The notes below the pieces were generated by a model. The model did no database searches. It was not told where the DNA came from and was given only the letters and a program-made list of their open reading frames with translations. 64,000 nt of DNA from Pelagerythrobacter marinus (GTDB lineage: Bacteria; Pseudomonadota; Alphaproteobacteria; Sphingomonadales; Sphingomonadaceae), in the NCBI RefSeq assembly GCF_009827515.1, contig NZ_WTYO01000001.1:291501-355500 (forward strand). The letters run 5' to 3'. Of this stretch, positions 35,699 to 45,283 are shown one piece after another. The position numbers and the translations under genes are program-made. Each line of letters opens with the position of its first letter. Position 1 is the first letter of the stretch.

Positions 35699-36460
35699 CT
35701 AGGCTGCGCCGGGCCGGCAATCGCGACGACTGCGGGCGAAAGGCGAAAAATCGGTCCCGGTATCGTAGACGTCGACCCCCTCGCGGCGCTTGAGGGCACC
35801 GATCGCGAGATAGGTGACCGGCGTCAGCAAGGCTTCCCACGCGGTCTTGATCAGCCATTGCGACAGGACGACCTGCCAGATCAGTTCGACCGGCCATCCC
35901 GCGAGGCCCCAGAAAGCGAGGGGATAGAAGATCAGGCTGTCGAGCCCCTGGCCGACCACGGTGGAGCCGATCGTGCGCGCCCACAGGGCCTTGCCGCGGG
36001 TCCACACCTTCATCCGCGCGAGCACGAAGCTGTTGGCGAACTCGCCGGCCCAGAAGGCAGCCATCGAGGCGAGAACGATCCGCCACGAATTGCCGAACAC
36101 CAGTTCGTAGGCTTCCTGCCCGTTCCAGCCCGCTGCCGGCGGCAGGGCGACGACCACCCAGGCCATGACGGCCATGAAAGCGAGCGCGGCAAAGCCCGTC
36201 CAGATCACCCGCCGCGCGCGGGCATAACCATAGACCTCGGTCAGGATGTCGCCGATGATGTAGCTGATGGGGAAGAAGAGCACCCCGGCGCCGAACGACC
36301 ACTCGGTCCCCCCGGGCAGCGTGACATACGACGGTTTCGCCGCGCCGATGATGTTGGAAAGCAGCAGGATCGCGACGAACGCGGCCATGACCAGGTCGTA
36401 ATAACGGAAGGCCGGCGGCGGTTGCCTGCCGGTTTCGATGCGTTGCACGACGTTGGCCAT
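35699..36460 (-). CDS. Queuosine precursor transporter (YhhQ/QPTR family)
   Basis: A 253-residue membrane protein with six or seven helices. YYDLVMAAFVAILLLSNI, FPISYIIGDILTEVYGY and GEFANSFVLARMK are hallmark stretches of the family, which imports queuine or preQ0/preQ1 for tRNA modification. No other queuosine gene lies nearby. It starts about 58 bases from the tRNA-Arg gene and is transcribed away from it. Confidence 0.92.
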   Translation of the reverse strand: MANVVQRIETGRQPPPAFRYYDLVMAAFVAILLLSNIIGAAKPSYVTLPGGTEWSFGAGVLFFPISYIIGDILTEVYGYARARRVIWTGFAALAFMAVMAWVVVALPPAAGWNGQEAYELVFGNSWRIVLASMAAFWAGEFANSFVLARMKVWTRGKALWARTIGSTVVGQGLDSLIFYPLAFWGLAGWPVELIWQVVLSQWLIKTAWEALLTPVTYLAIGALKRREGVDVYDTGTDFSPFARSRRDCRPGAA

Positions 36461-36517
36461 GCCGGGTGCCTATCGCGATTTGCGCGACTGGAAAAGCGCG
36501 CTATGGCTCCACCGCGC

Positions 36518-36594
36518 GCGCCCGTAGCTCATCTGGATAGAGCGCGAGACTTCTAATCTTGAGGCAGCAGGTTCGAGTCCTGCCGGGCGCGCCA
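36518..36594 (+). tRNA. tRNA-Arg(UCU)
   Basis: A 77-base cloverleaf: acceptor GCGCCCG/CGGGCGC, D-stem GCTC/GAGC, anticodon stem CGAGA/TCTTG (one G-U pair) with loop CTTCTAA giving anticodon TCT, T-arm GCAGG-TTCGAGT-CCTGC, and encoded CCA. It reads AGA and AGG, rare codons in this GC-rich genome. No duplicated 3' end (attachment repeat) was noticed in the window. Confidence 0.96.
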
Positions 36595-36699
36595 TTTCCC
36601 ACTTCCCGGGCGTATCGCCGAGCCTTCCGCGAGGGTGGGGCGCGACAAGGAAGCATTGGTTTTCAAGCGGTTCGATTGGACTGGACTCTTCCACGGGGT

Positions 36700-36714
36700 G
36701 AACATATGGAGAAC
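36700..36714 (+). promoter_or_regulatory. LexA (SOS) box overlapping the repair operon start
   Basis: GAAC-N7-GAAC, the direct repeat bound by LexA in alphaproteobacteria (GTTC-N7-GTTC on the other strand). It ends two bases before the ATG of the radical-SAM gene and contains its GGAG ribosome site, so bound LexA would block expression until DNA damage. The genes controlled are DNA-repair genes, which supports the reading. Confidence 0.7.
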
Positions 36715-36716
36715 AT

Positions 36717-37961
36717 ATGTCCAGTTCCTCGATCATGGATCGGCTCGCCATCCTTGCCGATGCGGCCAAGTACGACGCCTCGTGCGCGTCGTCCGGAACG
36801 GCCCGGCGCAATTCGCTGGGCGGGAAGGGGATCGGTTCGACCGAGGGGATGGGGATCTGCCACGCCTATGCCCCCGACGGCCGGTGTATCTCCCTGCTCA
36901 AGATCCTGCTGACCAATCACTGCATTTTCGATTGTCATTACTGCGTCAATCGCAAGAGCAGCAACACGCGCCGGGCGCGCTTCACCCCGCAGGAAGTGGC
37001 CGACCTGACGATCAGCTTCTATCGCCGCAACTATATCGAGGGGCTGTTCCTTTCTTCCGGCATCGTGAAAAGCTCCAACCACACGATGGAGCAGATGGTC
37101 GAATGCGCGCGCATCCTGCGCGAGGAGCACGAGTTCAGGGGCTACATCCACCTCAAGACCATTCCCGAGGCCGATGCCGAGCTCGTGCACCGGGCGGGCC
37201 TGTTCGCTGATCGCGTCTCGATCAATGTCGAACTGCCGACCGATCGCGGCCTTGCGCGGCTCGCCCCCGACAAGGACGCGCGGCAGATCGAGGGCGCGAT
37301 GAACCGCACCAGCACCGACATCGCGGCGGCCAGGGATTCGCGCCGGCGGTTCCGCCATGCGCCGCGGTTCGCCCCGGCCGGCCAGTCCACGCAGATGATC
37401 GTGGGTGCCGACCGGGCGAGCGATGCCGATATCGTGCACCGGGCGAGCGGGCTCTACACGCAGTTCGGGTTGCGGCGGGTCTATTACTCCGCGTTCAGTC
37501 CCATCCCCGATGCCAGCGCGGTCCTCCCCCTCAAGCGACCGCCGCTGGTGCGCGAACATCGCCTCTACCAGTCCGACTGGCTGATCCGTTTCTACGGCTT
37601 CCGGGCGGCGGAGGTGGCGGAAGCGACCGACGACAAGGGCAACCTGCCGCTGGACATCGATCCCAAGCTGGCCTGGGCGCTCAAGTTCCGGGAGACTTTC
37701 CCGCTCGACGTCAATCGTGCCCCGCGCGAACTGCTCTATCGCGTGCCGGGGCTGGGGGTAACGGCGGTCGACCGGATTGTTGCCGCGCGCCGGCACCGGA
37801 CGCTCCGGCTCGAGGATGTCGCGCGGCTGACCGTGTCGCTGGCCAAAGTCCGCCCGTTCATCTGCACCGCCGACTGGCGGCCCACGCGGCTGACCGACCG
37901 GGCGGACCTGCGATCGCTGCTCGCGCCGCGGGCCGAGCAGCTGGAACTGTTCGCGGCATGA
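36717..37961 (+). CDS. Putative DNA modification/repair radical SAM protein
   Basis: A 414-residue protein. The iron-sulfur motif C-x3-C-x2-C is at Cys69, Cys73 and Cys76 (CIFDCHYC), and a C-terminal helix-hairpin-helix region (YRVPGLGVTAVDRIV) suggests DNA binding. It matches the family usually found next to the UdgX/DUF4130 protein, as here; the reaction is not established. Start ATG with GGAG five bases upstream; the next gene overlaps it by ATGA. Confidence 0.9.
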   Translation: MSSSSIMDRLAILADAAKYDASCASSGTARRNSLGGKGIGSTEGMGICHAYAPDGRCISLLKILLTNHCIFDCHYCVNRKSSNTRRARFTPQEVADLTISFYRRNYIEGLFLSSGIVKSSNHTMEQMVECARILREEHEFRGYIHLKTIPEADAELVHRAGLFADRVSINVELPTDRGLARLAPDKDARQIEGAMNRTSTDIAAARDSRRRFRHAPRFAPAGQSTQMIVGADRASDADIVHRASGLYTQFGLRRVYYSAFSPIPDASAVLPLKRPPLVREHRLYQSDWLIRFYGFRAAEVAEATDDKGNLPLDIDPKLAWALKFRETFPLDVNRAPRELLYRVPGLGVTAVDRIVAARRHRTLRLEDVARLTVSLAKVRPFICTADWRPTRLTDRADLRSLLAPRAEQLELFAA

Positions 37962-39391
37962 TGCCGACACCGGCCGCTGCCCGCGCCCGCTATGCCGTCG
38001 CGCTGCCGCGGCCGGACGATTTCGCGTTCTGGCGGGACAGGGCGCGCCTGCTGATCCAATGCGCTATTCCGCCCGAGGACGTGAGCTGGATCGAGCCCGG
38101 CGCGCCGGGCGACCTGTTTGCTGCCCAGGCCCTGCCGCCGGCGCCACCCGCGCCCGTGCGCGAGGTGCGCGCCAGTCGCCGTTTCCTGCAACTGGCGGGC
38201 AATGCCGCGCTCCATTCGGACCCCGCGCGCTTCGCACTGCTCTATCGCCTGCTCTGGCGGATGCAGGAACACGACCGCCTGCTGGAGGACAAGGCCGACA
38301 GTGACGTCCGCCAACTGGCGGAGCTGGACAAGGCGGTGCGGCGCGACAGCCACAAGATGCATGCCTTCGTGCGGTTCCGGCGAATTGCACCGCGCGAGGC
38401 CGGAGAGCGCGAGAGGTACGTCGCCTGGTTCGAACCCGATCACCACATCGTGCGCGCCAATGCCGGCTTTTTCCAGCGACGGTTCGCCGGGATGGCCTGG
38501 TCGATCCTCACGCCCAGGGGATCGCTGCACTGGGACGGCGAGACGCTGGTGGAGGGGCCGCCCGCGCAGCGCGGCGACGCGCCTTCGGGCGATGCGATGG
38601 AGGATCTCTGGCGGACCTATTACGCGTCGATCTTCAATCCGGCCCGGCTGAAGACCAGGGCCATGACCAGCGAGATGCCGCGCAAGTACTGGAAGAACCT
38701 GCCCGAAGCGTCGATCATCCCCGACCTGGTCGCCGGGGCCCAGGCGCGCGAGGCGCAGATGATCGCTTCGGGCGGGCCGGCTTTCGAAGGGCGGCCGCGG
38801 AGCCTGGATGCGATCGGCGCCGCGATCGAGGGTTGCCGGGCATGTCCGATCGGTTGCCAGGACGGGCGCGCCGTTCGCGGCGAAGGCCCCGGCGCGGCCA
38901 GGCTGATGATCGTGGGCGAGCAGCCGGGCGATTGCGAAGAGCGCGCGGGGCGCCCCTTCGTGGGGCCGGCCGGCCAGCTGCTCGATCGGCACATGGCGTC
39001 GGCCGGCCTTTCGCGCGAGCGGGCCTATCTCACCAACGCGGTCAAGCACTTCAAGCACACGCTGCGCGGCAAGCGCCGCATCCACCAGACACCGGGGGCG
39101 AAGGAAATCGATACCTGCCGCTGGTGGCTGGAGGCCGAGCGGGACGTGGTCAAGCCGCGCCTCGTCCTCGCCCTCGGCGCCAGCGCCGCCCGCGCCATCC
39201 TGGGCCGCACGGTCAGCATCGTGCGGGCGCGCGGCGCACCGATCGACCTCGACGACGGGAGCGAGCTGTGGATCACCGCGCACCCTTCGTACCTGCTGCG
39301 CCTCGACGGCGCCGCCGCGCGGGAGCAGGCCGCCCTGTTCGACCGCGATCTTTCCGCCGTGCGCCGCCGGCTGGGCGAGATCGCGGCCTAG
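37958..39391 (+). CDS. UdgX uracil-DNA binding protein fused to a DUF4130 domain
   Basis: A 477-residue two-part protein. Residues ~1-250 match the DUF4130 'probable DNA metabolism' domain (RRFAGMAWSILTPRGSLHWD). The rest is family-4-like uracil-DNA glycosylase with GEQPGDCEERAGRPFVGPAG and the UdgX loop KRRIH (372-376), whose His forms a covalent bond to the uracil site. It seals or flags uracil/abasic lesions. It overlaps the radical-SAM gene (ATGA) and shares CTAG with the convergent efflux gene. Confidence 0.93.
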   Translation: MMPTPAAARARYAVALPRPDDFAFWRDRARLLIQCAIPPEDVSWIEPGAPGDLFAAQALPPAPPAPVREVRASRRFLQLAGNAALHSDPARFALLYRLLWRMQEHDRLLEDKADSDVRQLAELDKAVRRDSHKMHAFVRFRRIAPREAGERERYVAWFEPDHHIVRANAGFFQRRFAGMAWSILTPRGSLHWDGETLVEGPPAQRGDAPSGDAMEDLWRTYYASIFNPARLKTRAMTSEMPRKYWKNLPEASIIPDLVAGAQAREAQMIASGGPAFEGRPRSLDAIGAAIEGCRACPIGCQDGRAVRGEGPGAARLMIVGEQPGDCEERAGRPFVGPAGQLLDRHMASAGLSRERAYLTNAVKHFKHTLRGKRRIHQTPGAKEIDTCRWWLEAERDVVKPRLVLALGASAARAILGRTVSIVRARGAPIDLDDGSELWITAHPSYLLRLDGAAAREQAALFDRDLSAVRRRLGEIAA

Positions 39392-40797
39392 CGGTCCGCC
39401 TGCTCGAACCCGCCGCCCAGCGCGACGAACAGGGTCGCCCGGTTCTGCAGCGCGGCGCGGCGAGTGGCGAGCAATTGCTGGCGCGCGGTGAACAGGTTGC
39501 GTTCGGCGTCGAGCACCTCGAGGTAGTCGGCCACCCCTTCGCGATAGCGCAGCCGCGCGATGCGCGCGATCCGCTCCTGCGCCGCAAGCGCCCGCTCCAG
39601 CGTTTCGACCTGTTCGGCCAGGTACCGGCGCCCGGCGAGCGCATCGGCCACTTCGCGAAAGGCCGTCTGGACCGCGCGATCGTAGTTCGCGACTTCTTCC
39701 ACCTCCAGCGCGCGCGCCAGGTCGAGGTTCGCCTCGCGCGCGCCCCAGTCGAAGATCGGCAGGCTGATCGAGGGCCCGAAACTCCACCCGAACCCGTCGG
39801 AGCCGAACAGCCCGTCGAGACTGGTGGAGGCAAGGCCCGCACTGCCGGTGAGCGAGATGGTCGGGAAGAACGCCGCGCGCGCCGCGCCGATATTGGCCCG
39901 CGCCGCGCGCAGGCGTTCTTCGGCGGCGACGATGTCGGGCCGGGCGAGCAGGAGGTCGGACGGCAGCCCGGCCGCCAGGCGCCAGCCGTTGTCCTGTTCC
40001 GCCAGCGGTAGCGCCGGCGGCAGGTCCGCCGGTTCGCGTCCGCCGACCAGGACCAGCAACTGGTTGCGCAGGCGGGCGAGCGCAAGCCGCTCGGCCGACA
40101 GCTGCTGTTCGGCCTGGGTCAGCAGCGTTTCCGCCTGGCGGTAGGGGAGGGCGGACGTGACCCCCGAATCCAGCCTCAGCCTTGCGATGCGCAGCGATTC
40201 GCGGCGGGTTTCGGCGGTCGCTTCGGCCAGCGCCACCTGTTCCTCGGTCTCGACGATCTCGAAATAAGTGCTGGCCGTGTCGGCAATCAGCGCGAGGTAG
40301 AAGGCGCGCTGCGCCGCCACCGTGGCCAGGTATTCGGCGCGGGCGGCCTCGCTCTGGCTGGCCACGCGGCCCCAGAAATCGAGTTCGAACGCGCTGACGC
40401 CGACCCCGACCTGGAACCGGTTGTCGGTCACGCTGGTCAGTGCGCCGTCGCCGGTCGCGACGGCCTGGCGCGCGCGGGTGCCGCTGGCATCGGCGACGAC
40501 GGCGGGCAGCTTGCGGCTATCCTCGATTCGGTAGCGCGCGCGGGCCTGTTCGATCCGCGCGGTGGCCGCCACGAGATCGCGGTTGTTCTCCAGCGCGGCG
40601 GCGATCAGCGCGTTCAGCCGCGGATCGACGAACCAGTCGCGATAGGACAGCTGCGATGCCACGACCGCGCCGTCGGGGCGCAGGCCCGCGTCGTAGGCAG
40701 GGGCGACGGCCGCCTGCGGCCGGGTGTGCTCGGGGGCGAGGCTGGTGCAGCCGGCCAGCGCGGCCGGCACCAGCACGAGGGCGGCGAGGCGTTTCAT
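39388..40797 (-). CDS. RND efflux outer-membrane lipoprotein (NodT/OprM family)
   Basis: A 469-residue protein with lipobox LAGC near residue 16. The two-fold repeat of the TolC-like barrel and coiled-coil is visible (YRDWFVDPRLNALIAAALENN; RPDIVAAEERLRAARANIGA). It forms the exit duct of the pump encoded upstream, with which its start overlaps (ATGA, 40794-40797). Third gene of the efflux operon. The frame stays open upstream through acrB, but that is shadow. Confidence 0.93.
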   Translation of the reverse strand: MKRLAALVLVPAALAGCTSLAPEHTRPQAAVAPAYDAGLRPDGAVVASQLSYRDWFVDPRLNALIAAALENNRDLVAATARIEQARARYRIEDSRKLPAVVADASGTRARQAVATGDGALTSVTDNRFQVGVGVSAFELDFWGRVASQSEAARAEYLATVAAQRAFYLALIADTASTYFEIVETEEQVALAEATAETRRESLRIARLRLDSGVTSALPYRQAETLLTQAEQQLSAERLALARLRNQLLVLVGGREPADLPPALPLAEQDNGWRLAAGLPSDLLLARPDIVAAEERLRAARANIGAARAAFFPTISLTGSAGLASTSLDGLFGSDGFGWSFGPSISLPIFDWGAREANLDLARALEVEEVANYDRAVQTAFREVADALAGRRYLAEQVETLERALAAQERIARIARLRYREGVADYLEVLDAERNLFTARQQLLATRRAALQNRATLFVALGGGFEQADR

Positions 40798-43700
40798 CGG
40801 GCAGGCTCCTCGGCGGTTCCCGGCGGCGGCGTGTCGTCCAGGTGGCCCGCGGCCACCGGCTGCTTGCGGCTGATGTTCCGCCGGATCAGCAGGTAAAGCA
40901 TCGGGATCAGGAAGATCCCCAGGACGGTGGCGGCGATCATCCCCCCCATGACGCCGGTGCCCACGGCGATCCGGCTCGCCGCGCCCGCACCGCTGGCCAG
41001 CGCCAGCGGCACCATGCCCATCGTGAAGGCCAGCGAAGTCATGATGATCGGGCGCAGGCGCAGGCGCGCCGCCGCCTTGACCGCATCGATCCGGCGCATG
41101 CCGCGTTCTTCCTCCTCGATCGCGAACTCGGCGATCAGGATCGCGTTCTTGGCCGCGAGACCGATGATCGTGATCAGGCCGACGTTGAAATAGATATCGG
41201 CCGACAGCCCCCGCGCCATAGAGAAGAGCACGGCGCCCAGAACGCCCATCGGCACGATCAGCAGGATCGCCAGCGGCACGGCCCAGCTTTCGTAAAGCGC
41301 GGCCAGCACGAGGAACACGATCACCACCGACAGGCCGAGCAGGAGCCCGATCTGGCCGCCGGCCTGCTTCTCCTCGAACGAGATGCCGGTCCATTCGTAG
41401 CCGATGCCCTGGGGAAGCTGGCTGGCGAGGCGCTCCATCTCCTCCAGCGCGGCGCCGGAGGACCGGCCCGGCGCAGCCATGCCGGACAGGGTCATGGCCG
41501 GGTAGCCGTTGTAGCGCGAAAGGCTGGCCGGGCCGGCCGACCACTCGACGTCGGCAAAGGCGCTGAAAGGCACCATCTCGCCCTGCTGGTTCGGGATGCG
41601 CAGCGCAAGGACGTCTTCCGGCGTCATGCGGTGGGGCGCATCGGCCTGGACGAGCACTTGCAGCACGCGCCCGTCGCGGTTGAAATCGTTGGCATAGGCG
41701 GAACCGAACGTGATCGAGAGGGCCGCGTTCACTTCTGCCAGCGAAAGACCCAGCGCGCGCGCCTGCACCCGGTCGATGTTCACTTCCAGCTCGGGGCTGG
41801 GCCCCTGGTCTTCGGGGCGCAGGTTGGCGATCGCCGGGTTTTGCGAGGCCATGCCCAGCAACTGGTCGCGCGCGGCGGTCAGCGCCTCGCGCCCCAGCCC
41901 CCCGCGGTCCTGCAGCTTCATGGTGAAGCCGCTCGCGTTGCCGAGCGACTGGATGGAAGGGGGCTGGATCACGAAGGCCATGGCCCCGTCGATCTGCGCG
42001 AAAGTGCCCATGGCCTGGCCCAGCATGGCCTCGGCACTGCTTCCCGGCGCGGTGCGCTCGTCCCAGGGCTTGAAGCTGGAGAACATGATTGCGTTGTTCT
42101 GCCCCTGGCCGAAGAAGCTGAAACCGCGCACGACGACATGGCTTTCGACCTCGTCCCGGCCGAGCCAGAAATCGGTGATCGGCTCCAGCGCCTCGTCGGT
42201 GCGCTCCTGCGTCGCGCCCGGCGGTGCCTGGACGGCGGTGATCAGGAATCCCTGGTCCTCGGTCGGCAGGAAGGCGCCCGGCATCCGCATGAACAGCAGC
42301 ACGGTGACCGCCCCGAGGGCGAGGAAGACGGCGAAGGCACGCATCGGACGCGACAGGATGCGATCGTTGGCCCGCCCGTACTTCTCGGTCATCTCGGCGA
42401 ACCAGCGATTGAACCGGGCGAAGAACCGCGCCAGCGCGCGGCGGCCGCGTTCGGCATGCCCGCGCCAGCCGGGCGGCAGCTCGCCCGGGGCCTCGTCCGG
42501 CTCCGCGTCGTGCCCGTGCGCCATCGGCTTCAGGAACGTCGCGCAGAGCGCCGGGGTCAGCGACAGGGCCAGCACGGCCGAGAAGAAGATCGCGATCGCC
42601 AGCGTGACCGAGAACTGGCGGTAGATCCCGCCGGTCGAGCCGGGGAAGAAGGCCATCGGCACGAAGACCGCCACGAGCACCAGCGTGATCCCGATGATCG
42701 CGCCGGTAATCTGCCCCATCGCCTTGCGCGTCGCCTCCAGCGGCGGCAGGCCTTCCTCGCGCATGATCCGCTCGACGTTCTCGATCACGACGATCGCGTC
42801 GTCGACCAGGATGCCGATCGCCAGGACCATGCCGAACAGCGAAAGGACGTTGATCGAGAAGCCGAACAGCCACAGGCCGAGGCAGGCCCCGGCGAGGGCG
42901 ATCGGCACGACGAGCGTCGGGATCAACGTCGCGCGCCAGTTCTGCAGGAACAGGAACATGACGAGGAAGACGAGGATCATCGCCTCTATCAGCGTCTTGG
43001 CCACTTCCTCGATCGATGCCTCGACGAACGGGGTGGTGTCGTAGGGGATCGACCAGGTGGCATCGCCGGGCAGCGTGGCGTCGAGCTCAGCCAGGCGTTC
43101 CTTCACGCCCCTGGCAGCTTCCAGCGCATTGGCGCCGGTGGCGAGCTGCACCGCCATGCCGGCCATCGGCTTGCCGTTGAGTTCCGTCGAGCTGGCATAT
43201 GTCTGTGCGCCCAGTTCGACCCGGGCGACTTCGCCCAGGCGGACGACGGCCGCGCCGCTACTGGCCCGCAGGATGATGTTCTCGAACTCCTCGGGCGTGG
43301 AGAAGCGGCCCTCGGTCGAGATCGTGGCATTGATCTGCTGCCCGTCGACGATCGGCTGCGCGCCGATCGCGCCGCCCGCGGTCTGGCTGTTCTGTTCGCG
43401 GATCGCCGCCAGCACCGCCCCGGGGGAGAGGTTGTAGGACGCGAGCGCATCGGGATCGAGCCAGATGCGCATTGCATAGCCCGATCCGAACAGCATGACG
43501 TCGCCGACCCCGGGCACGCGGCGCAGCTCGTCGATCACCTGGTTGGTGGCGATATTGCCCAGATCGGTGCTGTCGAGCGCGCCGCTGGGCGATGTGAGCG
43601 CGACGATCATCAGGAAGGTATCGTCGGCCTGACGCACGGTGATGCCCTGGCGGCGGACTTCCTCGGGCAGCCGCGCCTCGACCGTGGACAGGCGGTTCTG

Positions 43701-44021
43701 GACCTCGGTCTGGGCGATGTCGATATCGGTCCCGGCCTCGAACGTGACGGTGATCGTCGCGGTGCCGTTCGACTGGCTCGACGACGACATGTAGAGGAAG
43801 CCCTCGACGCCGTTGAGCTGCTGTTCGATCACCTGGGTGACGTTGTCTTCCAGCGTCTCCGCGTCGGCGCCGGGATAGACGACGTTGATCGCCAGCGAGG
43901 GCGGGGCGACGTCAGGATATTGCTCGACCGGCAGGGCGCGCAGCGCGATCAGGCCGGCCAGCAGGATCCCCAGGGCGACGACCCAGGCGAAGATCGGGCG
44001 ATTGATGAAGAACTGGGCCAT
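40794..44021 (-). CDS. RND multidrug efflux permease (AcrB/MexB type, HAE1)
   Basis: A 1075-residue inner-membrane pump with twelve helices and two large periplasmic loops. It starts MAQFFINRPIFAWVVAL as AcrB does; the proton-relay aspartates are in LAIGILVDDAIVVIENVER, and GSGYAMRIWLDP, FTMGMVPLALASG and NAILIAEFA are conserved. It exports drugs, detergents or metabolites using the proton gradient. It lies 3 bases after the membrane-fusion gene. Confidence 0.95.
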   Translation of the reverse strand: MAQFFINRPIFAWVVALGILLAGLIALRALPVEQYPDVAPPSLAINVVYPGADAETLEDNVTQVIEQQLNGVEGFLYMSSSSQSNGTATITVTFEAGTDIDIAQTEVQNRLSTVEARLPEEVRRQGITVRQADDTFLMIVALTSPSGALDSTDLGNIATNQVIDELRRVPGVGDVMLFGSGYAMRIWLDPDALASYNLSPGAVLAAIREQNSQTAGGAIGAQPIVDGQQINATISTEGRFSTPEEFENIILRASSGAAVVRLGEVARVELGAQTYASSTELNGKPMAGMAVQLATGANALEAARGVKERLAELDATLPGDATWSIPYDTTPFVEASIEEVAKTLIEAMILVFLVMFLFLQNWRATLIPTLVVPIALAGACLGLWLFGFSINVLSLFGMVLAIGILVDDAIVVIENVERIMREEGLPPLEATRKAMGQITGAIIGITLVLVAVFVPMAFFPGSTGGIYRQFSVTLAIAIFFSAVLALSLTPALCATFLKPMAHGHDAEPDEAPGELPPGWRGHAERGRRALARFFARFNRWFAEMTEKYGRANDRILSRPMRAFAVFLALGAVTVLLFMRMPGAFLPTEDQGFLITAVQAPPGATQERTDEALEPITDFWLGRDEVESHVVVRGFSFFGQGQNNAIMFSSFKPWDERTAPGSSAEAMLGQAMGTFAQIDGAMAFVIQPPSIQSLGNASGFTMKLQDRGGLGREALTAARDQLLGMASQNPAIANLRPEDQGPSPELEVNIDRVQARALGLSLAEVNAALSITFGSAYANDFNRDGRVLQVLVQADAPHRMTPEDVLALRIPNQQGEMVPFSAFADVEWSAGPASLSRYNGYPAMTLSGMAAPGRSSGAALEEMERLASQLPQGIGYEWTGISFEEKQAGGQIGLLLGLSVVIVFLVLAALYESWAVPLAILLIVPMGVLGAVLFSMARGLSADIYFNVGLITIIGLAAKNAILIAEFAIEEEERGMRRIDAVKAAARLRLRPIIMTSLAFTMGMVPLALASGAGAASRIAVGTGVMGGMIAATVLGIFLIPMLYLLIRRNISRKQPVAAGHLDDTPPPGTAEEPAR

Positions 44022-44024
44022 GGC

Positions 44025-45191
44025 TCAGCGTGCACCGGCAGCGGGGGTCTCGGCCGCGGCGGGGGCGACAGGCTTCGCGGAAGGCGCGTTGGCGACGGTC
44101 ACCGGCGCGCCGGGGCGCAGTTTCTGCAGGTTGCTGACGATCACCTTGTCGCCTGGCTGCAGCCCGCTCTCGACGATCCACAGCCCGTCCACCATCGCGC
44201 CGAGCTGTACGGGTCGCAGCGCGGCGTTGCCCTCGCGATCGACGACAAAGACGGAGCCGCCGTTCTCGCCCAGCGTCACCGCGCGTTGCGGGACGGCGAT
44301 GCCTTCGTTCACCTGGCCGGCGAAGATCCGAGCGCGGACGAACTCGCCCGGCAGGAGCAGCCCCGACGGGTTGGCGAACTCGGCCCGCAGTTCGACCGTG
44401 CCGGTCTCCTCGTCGACCGAGAAGGCCAGGAAATCGATGTGGCCGGGGATCGCGTACTCGGTGCCGTCGCTGAAGGACAGGCGCACCTCGATCCGGTCGT
44501 CCTCGCCCAGGTCCACCTCGCCTGCGGCGACGGCGCGCCGCAGCGCGATGACCTCGCTCGCCGCCTGCGCGAAGCTGACGTAGACGGGCGAGATCTGCTC
44601 GATCCGCGTCATCAGCGTGCCTTCGCCCTGCGTCACCAGCGCGCCTTCGGTCACCTGGGCGCGGCCCGCGCGGCCGGAAATCGGCGCGCGCACGGTGGTA
44701 TATCCCAGTTGCAGCGAAGAGGCCTGGAGCTGGGCGCGGATCTGCGCGACGTTGGCCTCCGCCTCGCGCGCGGCGGCCAGGGCGGCGTCGTATTCCTGCC
44801 GACTGATGGCGTTTTCCTCCACCAGCGGGCGATAGCGCTCCACCACCGCGCGGGCATTGGCGGCCGTCGCCCGCGCCCGGGCGAGGCTCGCCTCGGTCTG
44901 GGCATAGGCGGCGCGCAACTCGCGCGGGTCGATCCGGAACAGCGGCTGCCCGGCGACGACATCGGTGCCTTCCTCGTAGAGGCGTTTCTGCACGATACCG
45001 GTTACACGCGCACGGACCTCGGCCACGCGGACCGGTTCGACCCGGCCCGGCAGCTCGATGACATTGGGGACCGGGCGCGATTCGACCGTCACCGTCTTGA
45101 CCGGGACGGCGGGCGGGGCGGGCGGTTCCTCCATGCCCGAGCAGGCGGAAAGGAGGGCGCAAGCGAAGAGGCCGGTAACAAGGCGCTTCAT
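44025..45191 (-). CDS. RND efflux membrane-fusion lipoprotein (AcrA type)
   Basis: A 388-residue lipoprotein (LLSACSG, Cys near residue 17). Lipoyl halves flank a coiled hairpin (LARARATAANARAVVERYRP) and the beta-barrel segment (SGLLLPGEFVRARIF). It links permease and outer-membrane duct. First gene of the operon, divergent from the TetR gene across a 92-base region holding a palindromic operator. Confidence 0.94.
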   Translation of the reverse strand: MKRLVTGLFACALLSACSGMEEPPAPPAVPVKTVTVESRPVPNVIELPGRVEPVRVAEVRARVTGIVQKRLYEEGTDVVAGQPLFRIDPRELRAAYAQTEASLARARATAANARAVVERYRPLVEENAISRQEYDAALAAAREAEANVAQIRAQLQASSLQLGYTTVRAPISGRAGRAQVTEGALVTQGEGTLMTRIEQISPVYVSFAQAASEVIALRRAVAAGEVDLGEDDRIEVRLSFSDGTEYAIPGHIDFLAFSVDEETGTVELRAEFANPSGLLLPGEFVRARIFAGQVNEGIAVPQRAVTLGENGGSVFVVDREGNAALRPVQLGAMVDGLWIVESGLQPGDKVIVSNLQKLRPGAPVTVANAPSAKPVAPAAAETPAAGAR

Positions 45192-45228
45192 GGAGGGGCT
45201 TTCGGTCAGCTTTTGTGCAGGTGCGAAG

Positions 45229-45246
45229 GTGTAATAGGCATTACAC
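45229..45246. promoter_or_regulatory. Operator palindrome for the TetR regulator
   Basis: GTGTAAT-AGGC-ATTACAC is a perfect inverted repeat (7-base arms, 4-base centre) placed between the divergent efflux operon and tetR gene, 37 bases before each. It very likely lets the TetR protein repress both transcripts. Confidence 0.8.
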
Positions 45247-45283
45247 GATTGTCATGCAACCCGGAATCGTGGAGCCTTGCGGA

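Noticed and set aside
36518-36594. tRNA-Arg as integration site of an island carrying the virB operon
   Set aside because: No integrase gene and no repeated tRNA 3' end were seen, and the virB operon is separated from the tRNA by unrelated housekeeping-type genes.
36518-36594. Amber suppressor tRNA that could rescue the TonB receptor
   Set aside because: The anticodon is TCT (Arg), not CTA; it cannot read TAG.
39388-42873. One 1161-residue protein covering the NodT-like gene and part of the permease
   Set aside because: The upstream part is a shadow of the RND permease in another frame; the lipoprotein signal at 40797 marks the true start.
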